A DNA stretch of 64,000 nt from Arthrobacter sp. ES3-54. GTDB lineage: Bacteria; Actinomycetota; Actinomycetes; Actinomycetales; Micrococcaceae. The stretch's first letter is position 1, and the number at the start of each line of letters is the position of its first letter. The position numbers and the translations under genes are program-made. Positions 1 through 13,076 of the stretch are shown in pieces. The stretch spans positions 62,001-126,000 of the forward strand of contig NZ_JAQFIF010000006.1 of NCBI RefSeq assembly GCF_029504395.1, in the 5' to 3' direction. The notes under the pieces were generated by a model. The model had not been told where the DNA came from. It made no database searches and saw only the letters and a list, made by a program, of their open reading frames with translations.

Positions 1-89
1 CGCATCGGGCTGCCGTTAAGCGCGGGAGCCTTGGTCTTCTTGACCTTAGGCGTGCGGCCCTTGCGGACCAGCTGGTTAATCGTAGGCAC
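1..89 (-). CDS. rpsL: 30S ribosomal protein S12, N-terminal fragment
   Basis: The 29 complete codons read from a GTG start at 87-89 and run off the left edge of the window. They begin PTINQLVRKGRTPKVKKTKA, the well-conserved start of S12, the decoding-centre protein of the small subunit. A GGAG ribosome-binding site lies nine bases upstream of the GTG. The rest of the gene, including the streptomycin-resistance positions, is outside the window. The gene follows rpoC on the same strand but has its own promoter candidate and a terminator between them. Confidence 0.93.
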   Translation of the reverse strand, partial: MPTINQLVRKGRTPKVKKTKAPALNGSPM

Positions 90-112
90 TCTCGTGTTCT
101 CCGTTTTATCCG

Positions 113-134
113 GAGCGGCCGTTGGCGGCCGCTC
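113..134 (-). promoter_or_regulatory. rpsL 5' leader hairpin
   Basis: A perfect 9-bp inverted repeat (GAGCGGCCG, loop of four bases, CGGCCGCTC) sits in the predicted rpsL leader, ending some 6 bases before the ribosome-binding site. It has no T-tract, so it is not a simple terminator. It could shield the ribosome-binding site or act in ribosomal-protein feedback; that role is inference. Confidence 0.55.
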
Positions 135-197
135 TCTTGTCGCTGCGCCTCGCCGCCCGAGCCTTGAAGTTCTCTCCAGAGCAGCTGAGGCGAAGCC

Positions 198-227
198 TTA
201 ATAGTCGGACCGCACGCCGGGGTCCAA
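198..227 (-). promoter_or_regulatory. Predicted rpsL promoter
   Basis: On the minus strand TTGGAC (222-227) and TATTAA (198-203) are separated by 18 bases, close to the sigma-A/HrdB consensus. Transcription would start near 190 and give a leader of about 100 bases containing the hairpin at 113-134. Confidence 0.5.
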
Positions 228-571
228 GGACTTTCGACCTGAACTGCCCCTAGGCATGCGAAAATGTGGCATACGTTGCACAAGAACCCTGCAAACCGGA
301 AACGTCGTCCTGGTTGAACCTTTCAGCTGCAAGCTGTTTGACTCAAACCGGCGCACTCATCCACTGCCACAATAACAATTAGTCTCAAGTCTAACACGGA
401 CGGCTCCCAGCCCTTAATCGGCGGGGTTTAGCACCGGAAAGGCCCCTCCCCCTCGAGTGCTCCGGTACCGCCCTTTTGAGACCCCATAGGGCGGTGGGCC
501 CACGCCGGCAGGGTTCCCTGGCCGAGCTTGCGAGGCGAGAGGGCGGGGCTGGAGCAGTCGATGGGTTAAAG

Positions 572-607
572 GGAATGGTCCCCCACCTTGCGGTGCGGGA
601 CCATTCC
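572..607 (-). terminator. rpoC terminator hairpin
   Basis: A 16-position stem with a single mismatch (572-587 with 592-607) closes on a TTGC loop about 40 bases after the rpoC stop codon. Only three T residues follow on the minus strand, which is usual for GC-rich actinobacterial terminators. Confidence 0.75.
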
Positions 608-647
608 TTGGGAAGGCTATAACGGCCGTATAGGCCCACCCTGCCCG

Positions 648-4547
<3,900 letters not shown>

Positions 4548-4613
4548 ATGGTCCCTGTTCTCTCTTGTTCTCTAAATTCTGAAGTCTTGGGTTACGGGAA
4601 GAGGGAGGTGGTG

Positions 4614-4656
4614 CCTGGGAAAAGACAGCGCGGCGGGACCGCTTGCTTTTCCCAGG
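4614..4656 (-). other. rpoB-rpoC intercistronic hairpin
   Basis: CCTGGGAAAAG (4614-4624) pairs perfectly over 11 bp with CTTTTCCCAGG (4646-4656); the 21-base loop can form a further GCGG/CCGC helix. It begins about ten bases after the rpoB stop codon. No T-tract follows on the minus strand, so read-through into rpoC is expected. It may be an RNA processing or stability element, or a partial terminator that sets the RpoB:RpoC ratio. Confidence 0.7.
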
Positions 4657-4666
4657 ACACCCCCTG

Positions 4667-7600
4667 CTAAACCTCTTCTACGGAACTGGGCTCTGCACGA
4701 GACAGATCGATGCCCAGTTCTTCCGCAGCCGTGAAGACTGCGTCATCAGAGTCACGCATTTCAATTGTGGTTCCGTCCGTGGAAAGCACTTCCACGTTCA
4801 GGCACAGCGACTGCATTTCCTTGATCAAGACCTTGAAGGACTCAGGAACGCCCGGCTCGGGGATGTTCTCGCCCTTGACGATGGCTTCGTAGACCTTCAC
4901 GCGACCGTGGATATCATCCGACTTGATCGTCAGCAGTTCCTGGAGCGTGTAAGCGGCGCCGTAAGCCTCGAGCGCCCACACTTCCATTTCACCGAAGCGC
5001 TGGCCACCGAACTGCGCCTTACCACCCAGCGGCTGCTGCGTGATCATGGAGTACGGACCGGTGGAGCGGGCGTGGATCTTGTCGTCCACCAGGTGGTGGA
5101 GCTTCAGGATGTACATGTAGCCGACCGAGATCGGATCCGGGAACGGCTCGCCGGAGCGGCCGTCGAACAGACGGGTCTTGCCGGAGGAGTTGATCAGGCG
5201 GTCGCCGTCGCGGGTGACGTTGGTGGAATCGAGCAGGCCCGTGATTTCCTCTTCACGCGCACCGTCGAAGACCGGCGTCGCCACAGTGGTCTGGCCACTC
5301 TCGCGCGGCAGGTTCGGCAGCTGCTTGACCCACTCGGGCTCACCCTCGATCTTCCAACCGGTCTTGGCAACCCAGCCGAGGTGCGTTTCCAGCACCTGGC
5401 CGACGTTCATACGGCCCGGAACACCCAGCGGGTTCAGGACGATATCAACGGGGGTACCGTCGGCAAGGAAGGGCATGTCCTCGATCGGGAGGATCTTGGA
5501 GATAACACCCTTGTTGCCGTGACGGCCGGCGAGCTTGTCGCCGTCGGTGATCTTGCGCTTGGCCGCCACGTACACGCGCACCAGCTGGTTGACGCCCGGG
5601 GGCAGCTCGTCATCGTTGTCGCGATCGAAGACGCGGACACCGATCACGGTGCCGGACTCGCCGTGAGGCACCTTCAGGGAGGTGTCACGCACTTCGCGGG
5701 ACTTCTCACCAAAGATGGCCCGCAGCAGGCGCTCTTCCGGGGTCAGCTCGGTCTCGCCCTTAGGGGTGACCTTACCGACCAGGATGTCGCCGGCCTCAAC
5801 CTCGGCACCAATGTGGATGATGCCGCGCTCGTCCAGGCCTGCCAGGACTTCCTCAGACACGTTGGGGATGTCACGGGTGATTTCCTCGGCACCAAGCTTG
5901 GTGTCGCGGGCATCGATCTCGTGCTCCTCGATGTGGATGGAGGACAGGACGTCCTCGGCCACGATGCGCTGGGACAGGATGATGGCATCCTCGAAGTTGT
6001 GGCCTTCCCATGACATGAATGCCACGAGCAGGTTCTTACCGAGGGCGAGCTCGCCCTGGTCCGTTGCCGGGCCGTCAGCGATGATGCCGCCGACCTCCAG
6101 GCGCTGGCCTTCGTTCACCAGGACACGGTTGTTGTAGCAGTTGCCCTGGTTGGAGCGCGCGAACTTGTTGATGCGGTAGTTGGTTTCCGTACCGTCATCG
6201 TTGAGCATGATGACCAGCTCAGCGGAGACCTCGGTGACCACACCGGCCTTCTTGGCGATGGTGACGTCACCGGCGTCGACAGCTGCGGCGCGTTCCATGC
6301 CGGTACCGACGAACGGCGCCTCGGAACGGACCAGCGGCACGGCCTGGCGCTGCATGTTGGCACCCATGAGTGCACGGTTGGCATCGTCATGCTCGAGGAA
6401 CGGGATCAGGGCGGTAGCCACGGACACCATCTGGCGCGGTGAAACGTCCATGAACTCGACGTCGGCGGCGGGAACCAGCACGGGCTCGCCTCCACCACCG
6501 CGGGCACGGACCAGGACGGTCTCTTCCGCGAACTTCTTGTTCGCATCGAGCGGGGCGTTGGCCTGAGCGATCAGGACCTCGGCTTCGTCGTCGGCAGTGA
6601 GGTACTTGACCTCATCGGAGACGACACCCTCGGCGACCAGGCGGTACGGGGTCTCGATGAAACCGAACGGGTTGATGCGTCCGTAGGAAGCCAGCGAACC
6701 GATCAGGCCAATGTTCGGGCCTTCAGGAGTTTCGATGGGGCACATACGTCCGTAGTGGGACGGGTGCACGTCACGAACTTCCATGCCGGCACGGTCACGG
6801 GACAGACCACCCGGGCCAAGCGCGGACAGGCGGCGCTTGTGGGTCAGACCCGAGAGCGGGTTGTTCTGGTCCATGAACTGGGACAGCTGGGAAGTTCCGA
6901 AGAACTCCTTGATGGCTGCCACGACGGGACGGATGTTGATCAGGGTCTGCGGCGTGATGGCCTCGACGTCCTGGGTCGTCATGCGTTCGCGGACAACGCG
7001 CTCCATGCGGGACAGGCCGGTGCGGACCTGGTTCTCGATGAGCTCGCCGACGGCGCGGATGCGACGGTTGCCGAAGTGGTCGATGTCATCGATTTCGACG
7101 CGGAGTTCGTGGTCCTGGCCGTCGCGCTTGCCCGTGAGGGTCTTCTCGCCGGCGTGCAGGGCAACCAGGAACTTGATCATGGCCACGATGTCTTCAACGT
7201 GCAGGACCGAGGCTTCCTTGTCGCCAAGGGAGCGGTCGATGCCAAGCTTGCGGTTGATCTTGTAACGGCCAACCTTGGCCAGATCGTAGCGCTTGGAGTT
7301 GAAGTACAGGTTGTCCAGCAGGGACTGGGCAGCCTCAACCGTGGGCGGCTCGCCCGGTCGCAGCTTCCGGTAGATGTCCAGCAACGCGTCTTCGCGGGTC
7401 TCTGTGGCGTCCTTCTCCAGCGTTGCGCGCATGGAGTCGTACTGGCCGAATTCCTCGAGGATCTGGCCTTCGGTCCAGCCGAGGGCCTTCAGCAGCACGG
7501 TGACGGACTGCTTGCGCTTGCGGTCAAGACGGACGCCGACCTGGTCGCGCTTGTCGATTTCAAGTTCGAACCAGGCGCCGCGGGACGGGATGATCTTCGC

Positions 7601-8182
7601 GGTGAAGATGTCCTTGTCGCTGGTCTTGTCGGCGGTGCGCTCAAAGTAGGCGCCCGGCGAGCGGACGAGCTGGGAGACGACGACACGCTCGGTGCCGTTG
7701 ACGACGAAGGTGCCCTTCTCGGTCATCAGCGGGAAGTCACCCATGAACACGGTCTGCTGCTTGATTTCGCCCGTGTTGTTGTTCATGAACTCGGCCTTGA
7801 CGTACAGCGGAGCCGAGTACGTTGCGTCCCGGTCCTTGCACTCGGCCATGGTGTATTTGGGGTCAGCGAACTCCGGCTCGGAGAAGCTCAGGGACATGGT
7901 GCCCTGGAAGTCTTCGATCGGGGAGATCTCTTCGAAGATGTCGGACAGACCCGAGGAGGTGGCGACGCTGAGGTCGCCTTCTTCGACGGCCTTCGCAACG
8001 CGCGCCTGCCAGCGTTCGTTTCCGACCAGCCAGTCAAAGCTGTCGGTTTGCAGGGCGAGCAGATTCGGAACATCAAGAGGTTCGTGAATCTTTGCGAATG
8101 AGAGCCGGCGGGTTGCACCGTCGGTGCTGTCGGCATTGATAGCGGTAGCGTTGTTTACATTAGAGGTGCTCGAGGCGACCAA
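4667..8182 (-). CDS. rpoB: DNA-directed RNA polymerase subunit beta
   Basis: This 1171-residue protein is the beta subunit of RNA polymerase. I chose the TTG start at 8180-8182 (protein starting VASSTSN after the initiator) because GGAAGG lies seven bases upstream; a GTG five codons earlier has no such site. The rifampicin-binding cluster reads [11 protein letters not shown], then [10 protein letters not shown]. Its key positions are wild type: D438, H448 and S453, equivalent to E. coli D516, H526 and S531, so the sequence predicts rifampicin sensitivity. It is transcribed with rpoC from the promoter candidate at 8403-8431 and, unlike in E. coli, is not adjacent to rplL. Confidence 0.97.
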   Translation of the reverse strand: MVASSTSNVNNATAINADSTDGATRRLSFAKIHEPLDVPNLLALQTDSFDWLVGNERWQARVAKAVEEGDLSVATSSGLSDIFEEISPIEDFQGTMSLSFSEPEFADPKYTMAECKDRDATYSAPLYVKAEFMNNNTGEIKQQTVFMGDFPLMTEKGTFVVNGTERVVVSQLVRSPGAYFERTADKTSDKDIFTAKIIPSRGAWFELEIDKRDQVGVRLDRKRKQSVTVLLKALGWTEGQILEEFGQYDSMRATLEKDATETREDALLDIYRKLRPGEPPTVEAAQSLLDNLYFNSKRYDLAKVGRYKINRKLGIDRSLGDKEASVLHVEDIVAMIKFLVALHAGEKTLTGKRDGQDHELRVEIDDIDHFGNRRIRAVGELIENQVRTGLSRMERVVRERMTTQDVEAITPQTLINIRPVVAAIKEFFGTSQLSQFMDQNNPLSGLTHKRRLSALGPGGLSRDRAGMEVRDVHPSHYGRMCPIETPEGPNIGLIGSLASYGRINPFGFIETPYRLVAEGVVSDEVKYLTADDEAEVLIAQANAPLDANKKFAEETVLVRARGGGGEPVLVPAADVEFMDVSPRQMVSVATALIPFLEHDDANRALMGANMQRQAVPLVRSEAPFVGTGMERAAAVDAGDVTIAKKAGVVTEVSAELVIMLNDDGTETNYRINKFARSNQGNCYNNRVLVNEGQRLEVGGIIADGPATDQGELALGKNLLVAFMSWEGHNFEDAIILSQRIVAEDVLSSIHIEEHEIDARDTKLGAEEITRDIPNVSEEVLAGLDERGIIHIGAEVEAGDILVGKVTPKGETELTPEERLLRAIFGEKSREVRDTSLKVPHGESGTVIGVRVFDRDNDDELPPGVNQLVRVYVAAKRKITDGDKLAGRHGNKGVISKILPIEDMPFLADGTPVDIVLNPLGVPGRMNVGQVLETHLGWVAKTGWKIEGEPEWVKQLPNLPRESGQTTVATPVFDGAREEEITGLLDSTNVTRDGDRLINSSGKTRLFDGRSGEPFPDPISVGYMYILKLHHLVDDKIHARSTGPYSMITQQPLGGKAQFGGQRFGEMEVWALEAYGAAYTLQELLTIKSDDIHGRVKVYEAIVKGENIPEPGVPESFKVLIKEMQSLCLNVEVLSTDGTTIEMRDSDDAVFTAAEELGIDLSRAEPSSVEEV

Positions 8183-8601
8183 GAGGGATCCTTCCACAGA
8201 CCTTCAGGCGTTGTCAGATCTCCCCCGTTATGCACTCTGCAGAATGACTCCGCAGCGCTACCAATCCGGTTCCGCTATATGACCCGGGACCCGTGCTGTC
8301 CATGCTGGTGCACGTTGTAGACGGCACATTGATGGAACAGCTGTCAGGCTAAGCCCACCGCTATATGAAGGCTGAAGGTAAACAGGGAAGACGCAAATAT
8401 CTACAATACGGCAAAGCAACCTACTTGTCTACCCCACTTCCGGCAGGATTGCAAGCACGAAGTTCTGGCGAAGTTTTGACGGGGTCTTGCCGGAGTTTTG
8501 GCGGAGGGCCCACCGGGCCGCCCAGAGACTGGGTCGAATGGATAGGTGACGGGGCTCACGATAACGTAGACATAAGTCGTCGTAGATCGGAAGAAAACAC
8601 C
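8183..8601. other. Divergent rpoB / thiolase intergenic region
   Basis: This 419-base region separates rpoB (minus) from the thiolase gene (plus). It contains the rpoB promoter candidate, which implies an rpoB leader of more than 200 bases. I found no convincing sigma-A promoter for the thiolase. No gene is recognisable, and the in-frame extension upstream of the thiolase ATG lacks a ribosome-binding site. Confidence 0.6.
8403..8431 (-). promoter_or_regulatory. Predicted rpoBC promoter
   Basis: On the minus strand TAGACA (8426-8431) and TATTGT (8403-8408) are 17 bases apart. Five of six -35 bases and four of six -10 bases match consensus. The start site would lie near 8396, some 215 bases upstream of the rpoB TTG codon. 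Confidence 0.55.
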
Positions 8602-9801
8602 ATGAGCAATCCCGCAGACAACAACGATGTTGTCATCCTCGCAGCCGCCCGCACCCCCCAGGGACGCCTGAACGGGCAGCTGGCCAGCTTCACCGCCGTC
8701 GAACTCGGCACCCACGCCATCCGGGCCGCCCTTGCCGCCAGCGGCGTCAAAGCCGACCAGGTGGACAGCGTGATCATGGGCCAAGTCCTGCAGGCCGGAG
8801 CCGGCCAGAACCCGGCGCGCCAGAGCGCCATCGGGGCCGGCATCGGCTGGAACGTTCCCACGGTAACCATCAACAAGGTCTGCCTCTCCGGCCTCACCGC
8901 AGTGATCGACGCCGCCCGGATGATCCGCAGCGGCGACGCGACGGTGGTGGTCGCCGGCGGCCAGGAGTCCATGACCCGTGCGCCCCACGTGCTGCCCGGT
9001 TCCCGGCAGGGCTGGGCGTACGGCACGGTCCAGGCCCTCGACGTGGCCGCGCACGACGGTCTGACTGACGCCTTCGACGGGCAGTCCATGGGACTGTCGA
9101 CCGAGAGCAAGAACCTGACCCTCGGCATCGACCGGGCGTCCCAGGACAACGTGGCGGCCCAGTCGCACCAGCGTGCCGCCCGGGCCGCCAAGGACGGCGT
9201 CTTCGACGGCGAGATCGCCGCGATGAGCGTCAAGCAGCGCAAGGGCGATCCGATCGCCATCACCTCCGACGAGGGCATCCGGCCGGACACGACAGTCGAA
9301 TCGCTGGCCGGCCTGCGCGCGGCGTTCGTCACGGACGGAACCATCACGGCGGGCAACTCCTCTCCCCTGTCCGACGGCGCCGCCGCCCTGGTGCTGACCA
9401 GCCGGAAGTTCGCCGAAGACAACGGCCTCGAGTACCTCGCGGTGGTGGGCAAGCCGGGCCAGGTCGCCGGGCCGGACAACTCGCTGCACTCCCAGCCGTC
9501 GAACGCCATCAAGAACGCCCTGGACAAGGCCGGCTGGTCCGCCGCGGACCTCGACTTCATCGAAATCAACGAGGCCTTCGGCTCCGTCGCGGTGCAGTCC
9601 CTGAAGGACCTCGACTATCCGCTGGAGCAGTGCAACATCCATGGCGGTGCCATCGCCCTGGGCCACCCGATCGGGGCCTCCGGCGCCCGGCTGGCCCTGC
9701 ACGCAGCCCACGAACTCAAACGCCGGGGCACCGGCAAGGCGGCCGTGTCCCTGTGCGGCGGCGGCGGACAGGGCGAGGCGCTGCTGCTCTACCGCGACTG
9801 A
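8602..9801 (+). CDS. Acetyl-CoA C-acyltransferase (thiolase)
   Basis: This 399-residue enzyme belongs to the thiolase family, which condenses two acetyl-CoA or cleaves 3-ketoacyl-CoA. The acyl-accepting cysteine is C94 in NKVCLSGL. The family signatures AGGQESM, NEAFGSVA, GHPIGASG and the C-terminal CGGGGQG with the second catalytic cysteine are all present. The ATG at 8602 follows a GGAAG site; upstream in-frame codons have none. Length fits both biosynthetic (AtoB/PhaA) and degradative (FadA) types. No beta-oxidation or polyhydroxybutyrate genes are adjacent, so the direction of use cannot be told from context. Confidence 0.9.
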   Translation: MSNPADNNDVVILAAARTPQGRLNGQLASFTAVELGTHAIRAALAASGVKADQVDSVIMGQVLQAGAGQNPARQSAIGAGIGWNVPTVTINKVCLSGLTAVIDAARMIRSGDATVVVAGGQESMTRAPHVLPGSRQGWAYGTVQALDVAAHDGLTDAFDGQSMGLSTESKNLTLGIDRASQDNVAAQSHQRAARAAKDGVFDGEIAAMSVKQRKGDPIAITSDEGIRPDTTVESLAGLRAAFVTDGTITAGNSSPLSDGAAALVLTSRKFAEDNGLEYLAVVGKPGQVAGPDNSLHSQPSNAIKNALDKAGWSAADLDFIEINEAFGSVAVQSLKDLDYPLEQCNIHGGAIALGHPIGASGARLALHAAHELKRRGTGKAAVSLCGGGGQGEALLLYRD

Positions 9802-9818
9802 ACCGGCGAACCGGGAAC

Positions 9819-9849
9819 CCGGAGAAACGGATAGCCGGAGAAACGGATA
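9819..9849 (+). repeat. Two 15-bp direct repeats after the thiolase stop
   Basis: The unit CCGGAGAAACGGATA occurs at 9819-9833 and 9835-9849, one base apart, just after the thiolase stop codon. Related GGGAACC-type sequence flanks it. It looks like slippage-generated intergenic DNA rather than a binding site. Confidence 0.55.
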
Positions 9850-9918
9850 TTCGGGGAACCGGGTGACCGACCCAGAACCGGGAACAGCCACGACGAGTCA
9901 GGGAAAGGTTTGACGGGG

Positions 9919-10407
9919 ATGACGGAGCAGGGAACAACCAGCGGCGGCCGCGAGCGGTTCCTGGCCGACGCCGCGGCCCGCGGCCTGGACGTCGAGATCG
10001 TGGAACGCCTCGCCGCCCGCAGCCTTGAGGAGGCGGCCGGAATCCTCGGGATCCAGCCCGCGGACATCGTGAAGTCGCTCGTGGTCAAGCACAAGGACGG
10101 CAGTTTCCTGTTCGCCCTGGTCCCGGGCGACCGTCAGATCTCCTGGCCCAAGCTTCGGGCGCTGGTGGGCGTCAACAAGCTCTCGCTGCCAGCGGCGGAT
10201 ACCGCCTTCGAGGCCACCGGGTACGAGCGCGGGACCATCACGCCGCTCGGCAGCACCCGCCCTTGGCCGGTCTACGCCGACCAGACCATCGCGGGCCGGC
10301 GGATCTCCATGGGCGCCGGGGAACACGGCTACAGCGCATTTGTGGACGCGGACGCCCTGACGGCGGCCCTCGGCGCCGTCGTCGCCGACATCACCGAACC
10401 GAACTAG
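9919..10407 (+). CDS. YbaK/EbsC-type aminoacyl-tRNA deacylase
   Basis: This 162-residue protein is a YbaK-type trans-editing deacylase, a family that hydrolyses mischarged aminoacyl-tRNA (for example Cys-tRNA-Pro). Visible family features are the KSLVVKH strand, the ERGTITPLG turn and the C-terminal ADQTIAGRRISMGAGEHG segment with its substrate-pocket glycines. The ATG at 9919 lies ten bases after GGAAAGG; an in-frame TTG at 9910 is only one base from it and is unlikely to be used. It lies 117 bases after the thiolase gene and ends at a long terminator. Confidence 0.85.
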   Translation: MTEQGTTSGGRERFLADAAARGLDVEIVERLAARSLEEAAGILGIQPADIVKSLVVKHKDGSFLFALVPGDRQISWPKLRALVGVNKLSLPAADTAFEATGYERGTITPLGSTRPWPVYADQTIAGRRISMGAGEHGYSAFVDADALTAALGAVVADITEPN

Positions 10408-10428
10408 CCCGCTCGGGTTAACAGCAAT

Positions 10429-10484
10429 GCGGGGTCGCTTCCGGCCCATCCCGACAGCGGGGATGGACCCGGAAGTGGCCCCGC
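10429..10484 (+). terminator. Long hairpin between convergent genes
   Basis: A 16-bp outer stem (10429-10444 with 10469-10484, two G-T wobbles) encloses a perfect inner CCATCCC/GGGGATGG hairpin, and a GT-rich run follows on the plus strand. It stands between the YbaK gene and the convergent nucleotidase gene, so it could stop transcripts from both sides. Confidence 0.75.
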
Positions 10485-10535
10485 GTTGTTGTTTGCCCGC
10501 GTTGTTTGTCCTGGTTGGCTGCCCGCGTTGTTGTT
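10480..10535. repeat. CCCGCGTTGTT repeats near the nucleotidase stop
   Basis: CCCGCGTTGTT recurs at 10480, 10496 and 10522, the first copy overlapping the terminator stem and the last ending about ten bases from the nucleotidase stop codon. No coding role is evident. Confidence 0.5.
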
Positions 10536-10545
10536 GGAGCCGGGA

Positions 10546-12384
10546 TTAGGCGGTGACCGTCAGCGGCGCCCCGTTGACGGTGAGCCGCCAGTTGGCCTGG
10601 CTGAACACCTCGACGTCCAGGGTGCCGCGGTCAACGACGTAGTCGATGATGCGCTGGCGGATCTCCTGCTGGCTGTTCGAGAGCACGGGCGCGCTCTTCA
10701 CGGCCGGGAAGTTGCCGCCGCCGCTCTGCCGGTAGTTGTTGATGGCCAAGGCGAATTCCTGCTCCGGCTGCAGCGCCTTGCCGCCGTAGCTGAGCTTGGC
10801 GATCCGGTCCCCCGCCGGCCGGGCGAGGTCGATCTCATAGTTCAGCGGCGCATCGAGCCCGTAGACGACGTCGTAGTTATAGTCGGGCGTGCCGTTCGGG
10901 GCCGTGGCCGTCACGGCGTTCGTGACGTCCTGGGCCCTGGCCGTGGTGGCGGTGACCGGCTTGAAGTACTGCGCGGACCACTCCAGGTATGCCTTGACCT
11001 GCGCTCCGGTGACCTTGACGGCGAGCAGCGTGTTGTCGAAGATGTACAGCCCCGCGACATCGCGGATGGTGAGCGGTCCGGCCTTGACGTCCACAGCACG
11101 GGAAAAAGCCGCCGCAATGGACAAGACCGGCAGCCCTGCCGCGGGAGTGCTGGCTAGCTCGGCCTTGATGGTGCTGGCCTGGACATAGTTGATGGCGTCG
11201 ATAGCGGCGGAGTCCTCCCAGCAGGCGGTCGCCGTGCTGAGCGGCGCCGTGGAGGTCCCGATGACCTCGTTGACGTAGTTCACCGTGGCCTCGTGCCCGG
11301 CCTGGACGGCCCGGACGACGGCGGGATCGGCGTCGACGGTCTTGGCGTCCAGCAGCAGCGAATGCGCCGCGGTCACGGTCCACTGCCCCTTTTCCTTGAC
11401 GAGCTCGAGGTCCATGACGGACACGCGCATGCCCCACTTGAGCGGCTCGGTCAGAAGCACCTGCTTGCCCGTGGCCTTGTTCGTGACGAAGCGCTCGGGG
11501 ATCTCCAGGTGGGCGTGCCCGACCAGGATGGCGTCGATGCCCGGGACTTCCTCGGCGAGCTGGGTGGACGCGTTCTCGGGGAAAGGCAGGGCGTCGCCGT
11601 AGGAGGATCCGGGAGTCGCCCCCGAATGGCTCGTGACGATTACGACGTCGGCCCCGGCGGCCAACACCAGCGGGATGACGGTCCTGGCCTCTTCGACGAT
11701 GCCGTTGAAATCGAGCTTGCCCTGGACGTTGTCCCGGTCCCAGAGCGCGCAGCCCGGCGTCACCAGGCCGACCAGGCCGACCGTCAGCCAGCCGCTCTCC
11801 GTCTTGATCCGCTTCAGGACGTAGGGCGTGAAGGCACGCCCGCCGGTCACGGCGTCGTGGACGTTGGCGCCCAGCAGCGGGAAGTCCAGTTGCCGCTCCC
11901 AAGTGCGCAGGAGCTCGATGCCGTAGTTGAACTCGTGGTTGCCCAGCCCCACGGCGTCGTAGCCGATGGTGTTCATGGCCAGTGCCATGGGGTGTTTTAC
12001 CGTTGCCGAGATGGGGTTGATCTTGGCGAAGTAGTAGGCCAGGGGCGTGCCCTGGATGGTGTCCCCGGCGTCGATGGTCAGCGTGTTGGCCGCGCCGCGC
12101 TCGGCCCGCATGGCGTTGATCAGGGTCGCGGCCTGGGCAATCCCGATCTTGTTCCCGGCCCCGTCGGCATAGGGGACGTTCTTGAAGTAGTCCCAGTTGA
12201 AGACGTTGTTGTGCAGATCCGTGGTGCCGAGCACCGTCAGGGTGAACTTTTTCTTGCCGCTGGCCTTGCCGGGGCCGGCCTGCGCCGCCGGGGCTCCGGC
12301 CAGCGCGGCGGCGGCTGCGCCCCCGCCCACGAGGGCTGCCGCGAGCATGGCGCGGCGGGAGGGGGAAGTGTTTGGGTCCGTCAT
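10546..12384 (-). CDS. Tat-exported bifunctional metallophosphatase/5'-nucleotidase
   Basis: This 612-residue protein starts with a twin-arginine signal: SRRAML, a hydrophobic Ala/Gly stretch and a cleavage region around residues 35-40. The calcineurin-like metallophosphatase domain follows, with the metal-binding motifs TTDLHNN, DAGDTIQG, GLGNHEFNYG, TSHSG and VGHAH. The C-terminal half is a 5'-nucleotidase substrate-binding domain. The family (UshA/YfkN type) hydrolyses extracellular nucleotides or 2',3'-cyclic phosphates to salvage phosphate and nucleosides. The ATG is preceded by AGGAG. A TAGACT -10-like element on the minus strand (12431-12436) gives a plausible promoter. Folded export fits a metal-loaded enzyme. 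Confidence 0.88.
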   Translation of the reverse strand: MTDPNTSPSRRAMLAAALVGGGAAAAALAGAPAAQAGPGKASGKKKFTLTVLGTTDLHNNVFNWDYFKNVPYADGAGNKIGIAQAATLINAMRAERGAANTLTIDAGDTIQGTPLAYYFAKINPISATVKHPMALAMNTIGYDAVGLGNHEFNYGIELLRTWERQLDFPLLGANVHDAVTGGRAFTPYVLKRIKTESGWLTVGLVGLVTPGCALWDRDNVQGKLDFNGIVEEARTVIPLVLAAGADVVIVTSHSGATPGSSYGDALPFPENASTQLAEEVPGIDAILVGHAHLEIPERFVTNKATGKQVLLTEPLKWGMRVSVMDLELVKEKGQWTVTAAHSLLLDAKTVDADPAVVRAVQAGHEATVNYVNEVIGTSTAPLSTATACWEDSAAIDAINYVQASTIKAELASTPAAGLPVLSIAAAFSRAVDVKAGPLTIRDVAGLYIFDNTLLAVKVTGAQVKAYLEWSAQYFKPVTATTARAQDVTNAVTATAPNGTPDYNYDVVYGLDAPLNYEIDLARPAGDRIAKLSYGGKALQPEQEFALAINNYRQSGGGNFPAVKSAPVLSNSQQEIRQRIIDYVVDRGTLDVEVFSQANWRLTVNGAPLTVTA

Positions 12385-12553
12385 TGTGGGTGAACTCCTG
12401 AACGTTGGGGGCCGGTGGGCACAAATCCAAAGTCTAGGGTCGCGCCATCAACTGCGACAGGGGTATCAGAAAAACTTTGCCGAATCCTTGGGTGCCGTTC
12501 ACCGGCGCCCGCGGGCATTCGGTTTCCGGCCCGCGGGGAGGCCCGGGAACGCA

Positions 12554-12587
12554 GGAAACCCCGCCCACCTGAGTGGACGGGGTTTCC
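12554..12587 (-). terminator. rplJL operon terminator
   Basis: A 15-position stem with one mismatch (12554-12568 with 12573-12587) and a CTGA loop lies 40 bases after the rplL stop codon. It marks the end of the rplJ-rplL unit. Confidence 0.8.
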
Positions 12588-12627
12588 TTCGAGCAGTGCG
12601 GATCGCGATGGATCCGGACGGCGGGAG

Positions 12628-12999
12628 TTACTTGAGGGTAACGCGGGCGCCAGCTTCTTCGAGCTGAGCCTTTGCCTTCTCGGCAGCTTCCTTGGTGGCG
12701 CCTTCGAGAACAGCCTTGGGTGCGCTGTCAACCAGGTCCTTGGCTTCCTTGAGGCCCAGGGAGGTGATGGCGCGAACTTCCTTGATCACTGCGATCTTCT
12801 TGTCGCCAGCAGCTTCGAGGATGACGTCGAAGTCAGTCTTCTCTTCGGCTTCTTCAGCAGCGGCGGCCGGGCCGGCAACGGCAACGGCAGCAGCAGTAAC
12901 TTCGAAGGTCTCTTCGAAGAGCTTGACGAACTCGGAGAGCTCGATGATGGTCAGTTCCTTGAAAGCTTCAATGAGCTCTTCGTTGGTGAGCTTCGCCAT
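12628..12999 (-). CDS. rplL: 50S ribosomal protein L7/L12
   Basis: The 123-residue L7/L12 is the flexible stalk protein that recruits translation GTPases. An N-terminal dimerisation helix ([19 protein letters not shown]) is followed by an Ala/Glu hinge around residues 36-55 and the C-terminal factor-binding domain with the conserved [10 protein letters not shown] helix. A GGAAGG site precedes the ATG. It lies 77 bases after rplJ, and together they form the L10-(L7/L12) stalk unit. Confidence 0.97.
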   Translation of the reverse strand: MAKLTNEELIEAFKELTIIELSEFVKLFEETFEVTAAAVAVAGPAAAAEEAEEKTDFDVILEAAGDKKIAVIKEVRAITSLGLKEAKDLVDSAPKAVLEGATKEAAEKAKAQLEEAGARVTLK

Positions 13000-13076
13000 G
13001 GTGTGGCGTCCTTCCTATAGTGGTGCGCGGCGGCCCTGAGGCTCGCTGTTGCACCGGAGTCTTATGGAGAAGAGGA

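Larger units (their letters stand above)
90..647. other. rpoC-rpsL intergenic region
   Basis: This 558-base gap holds the rpoC terminator near 572-607, a promoter candidate for rpsL at 198-227 and a leader hairpin at 113-134. Reading frames that cross it lack ribosome-binding sites and actinobacterial codon bias, so I see no gene. The stretch 240-400 is AT-richer than the surrounding DNA, as expected for promoter DNA. Confidence 0.7.

Noticed and set aside
391..639. Small minus-strand frame in the rpoC-rpsL gap
   Set aside because: It contains the rpoC terminator hairpin and is Arg/Pro-rich without a ribosome-binding site.
6755..8101. Plus-strand open frame (448 codons) opposite rpoB
   Set aside because: Shadow of rpoB; composition and lack of motifs show it is not coding.
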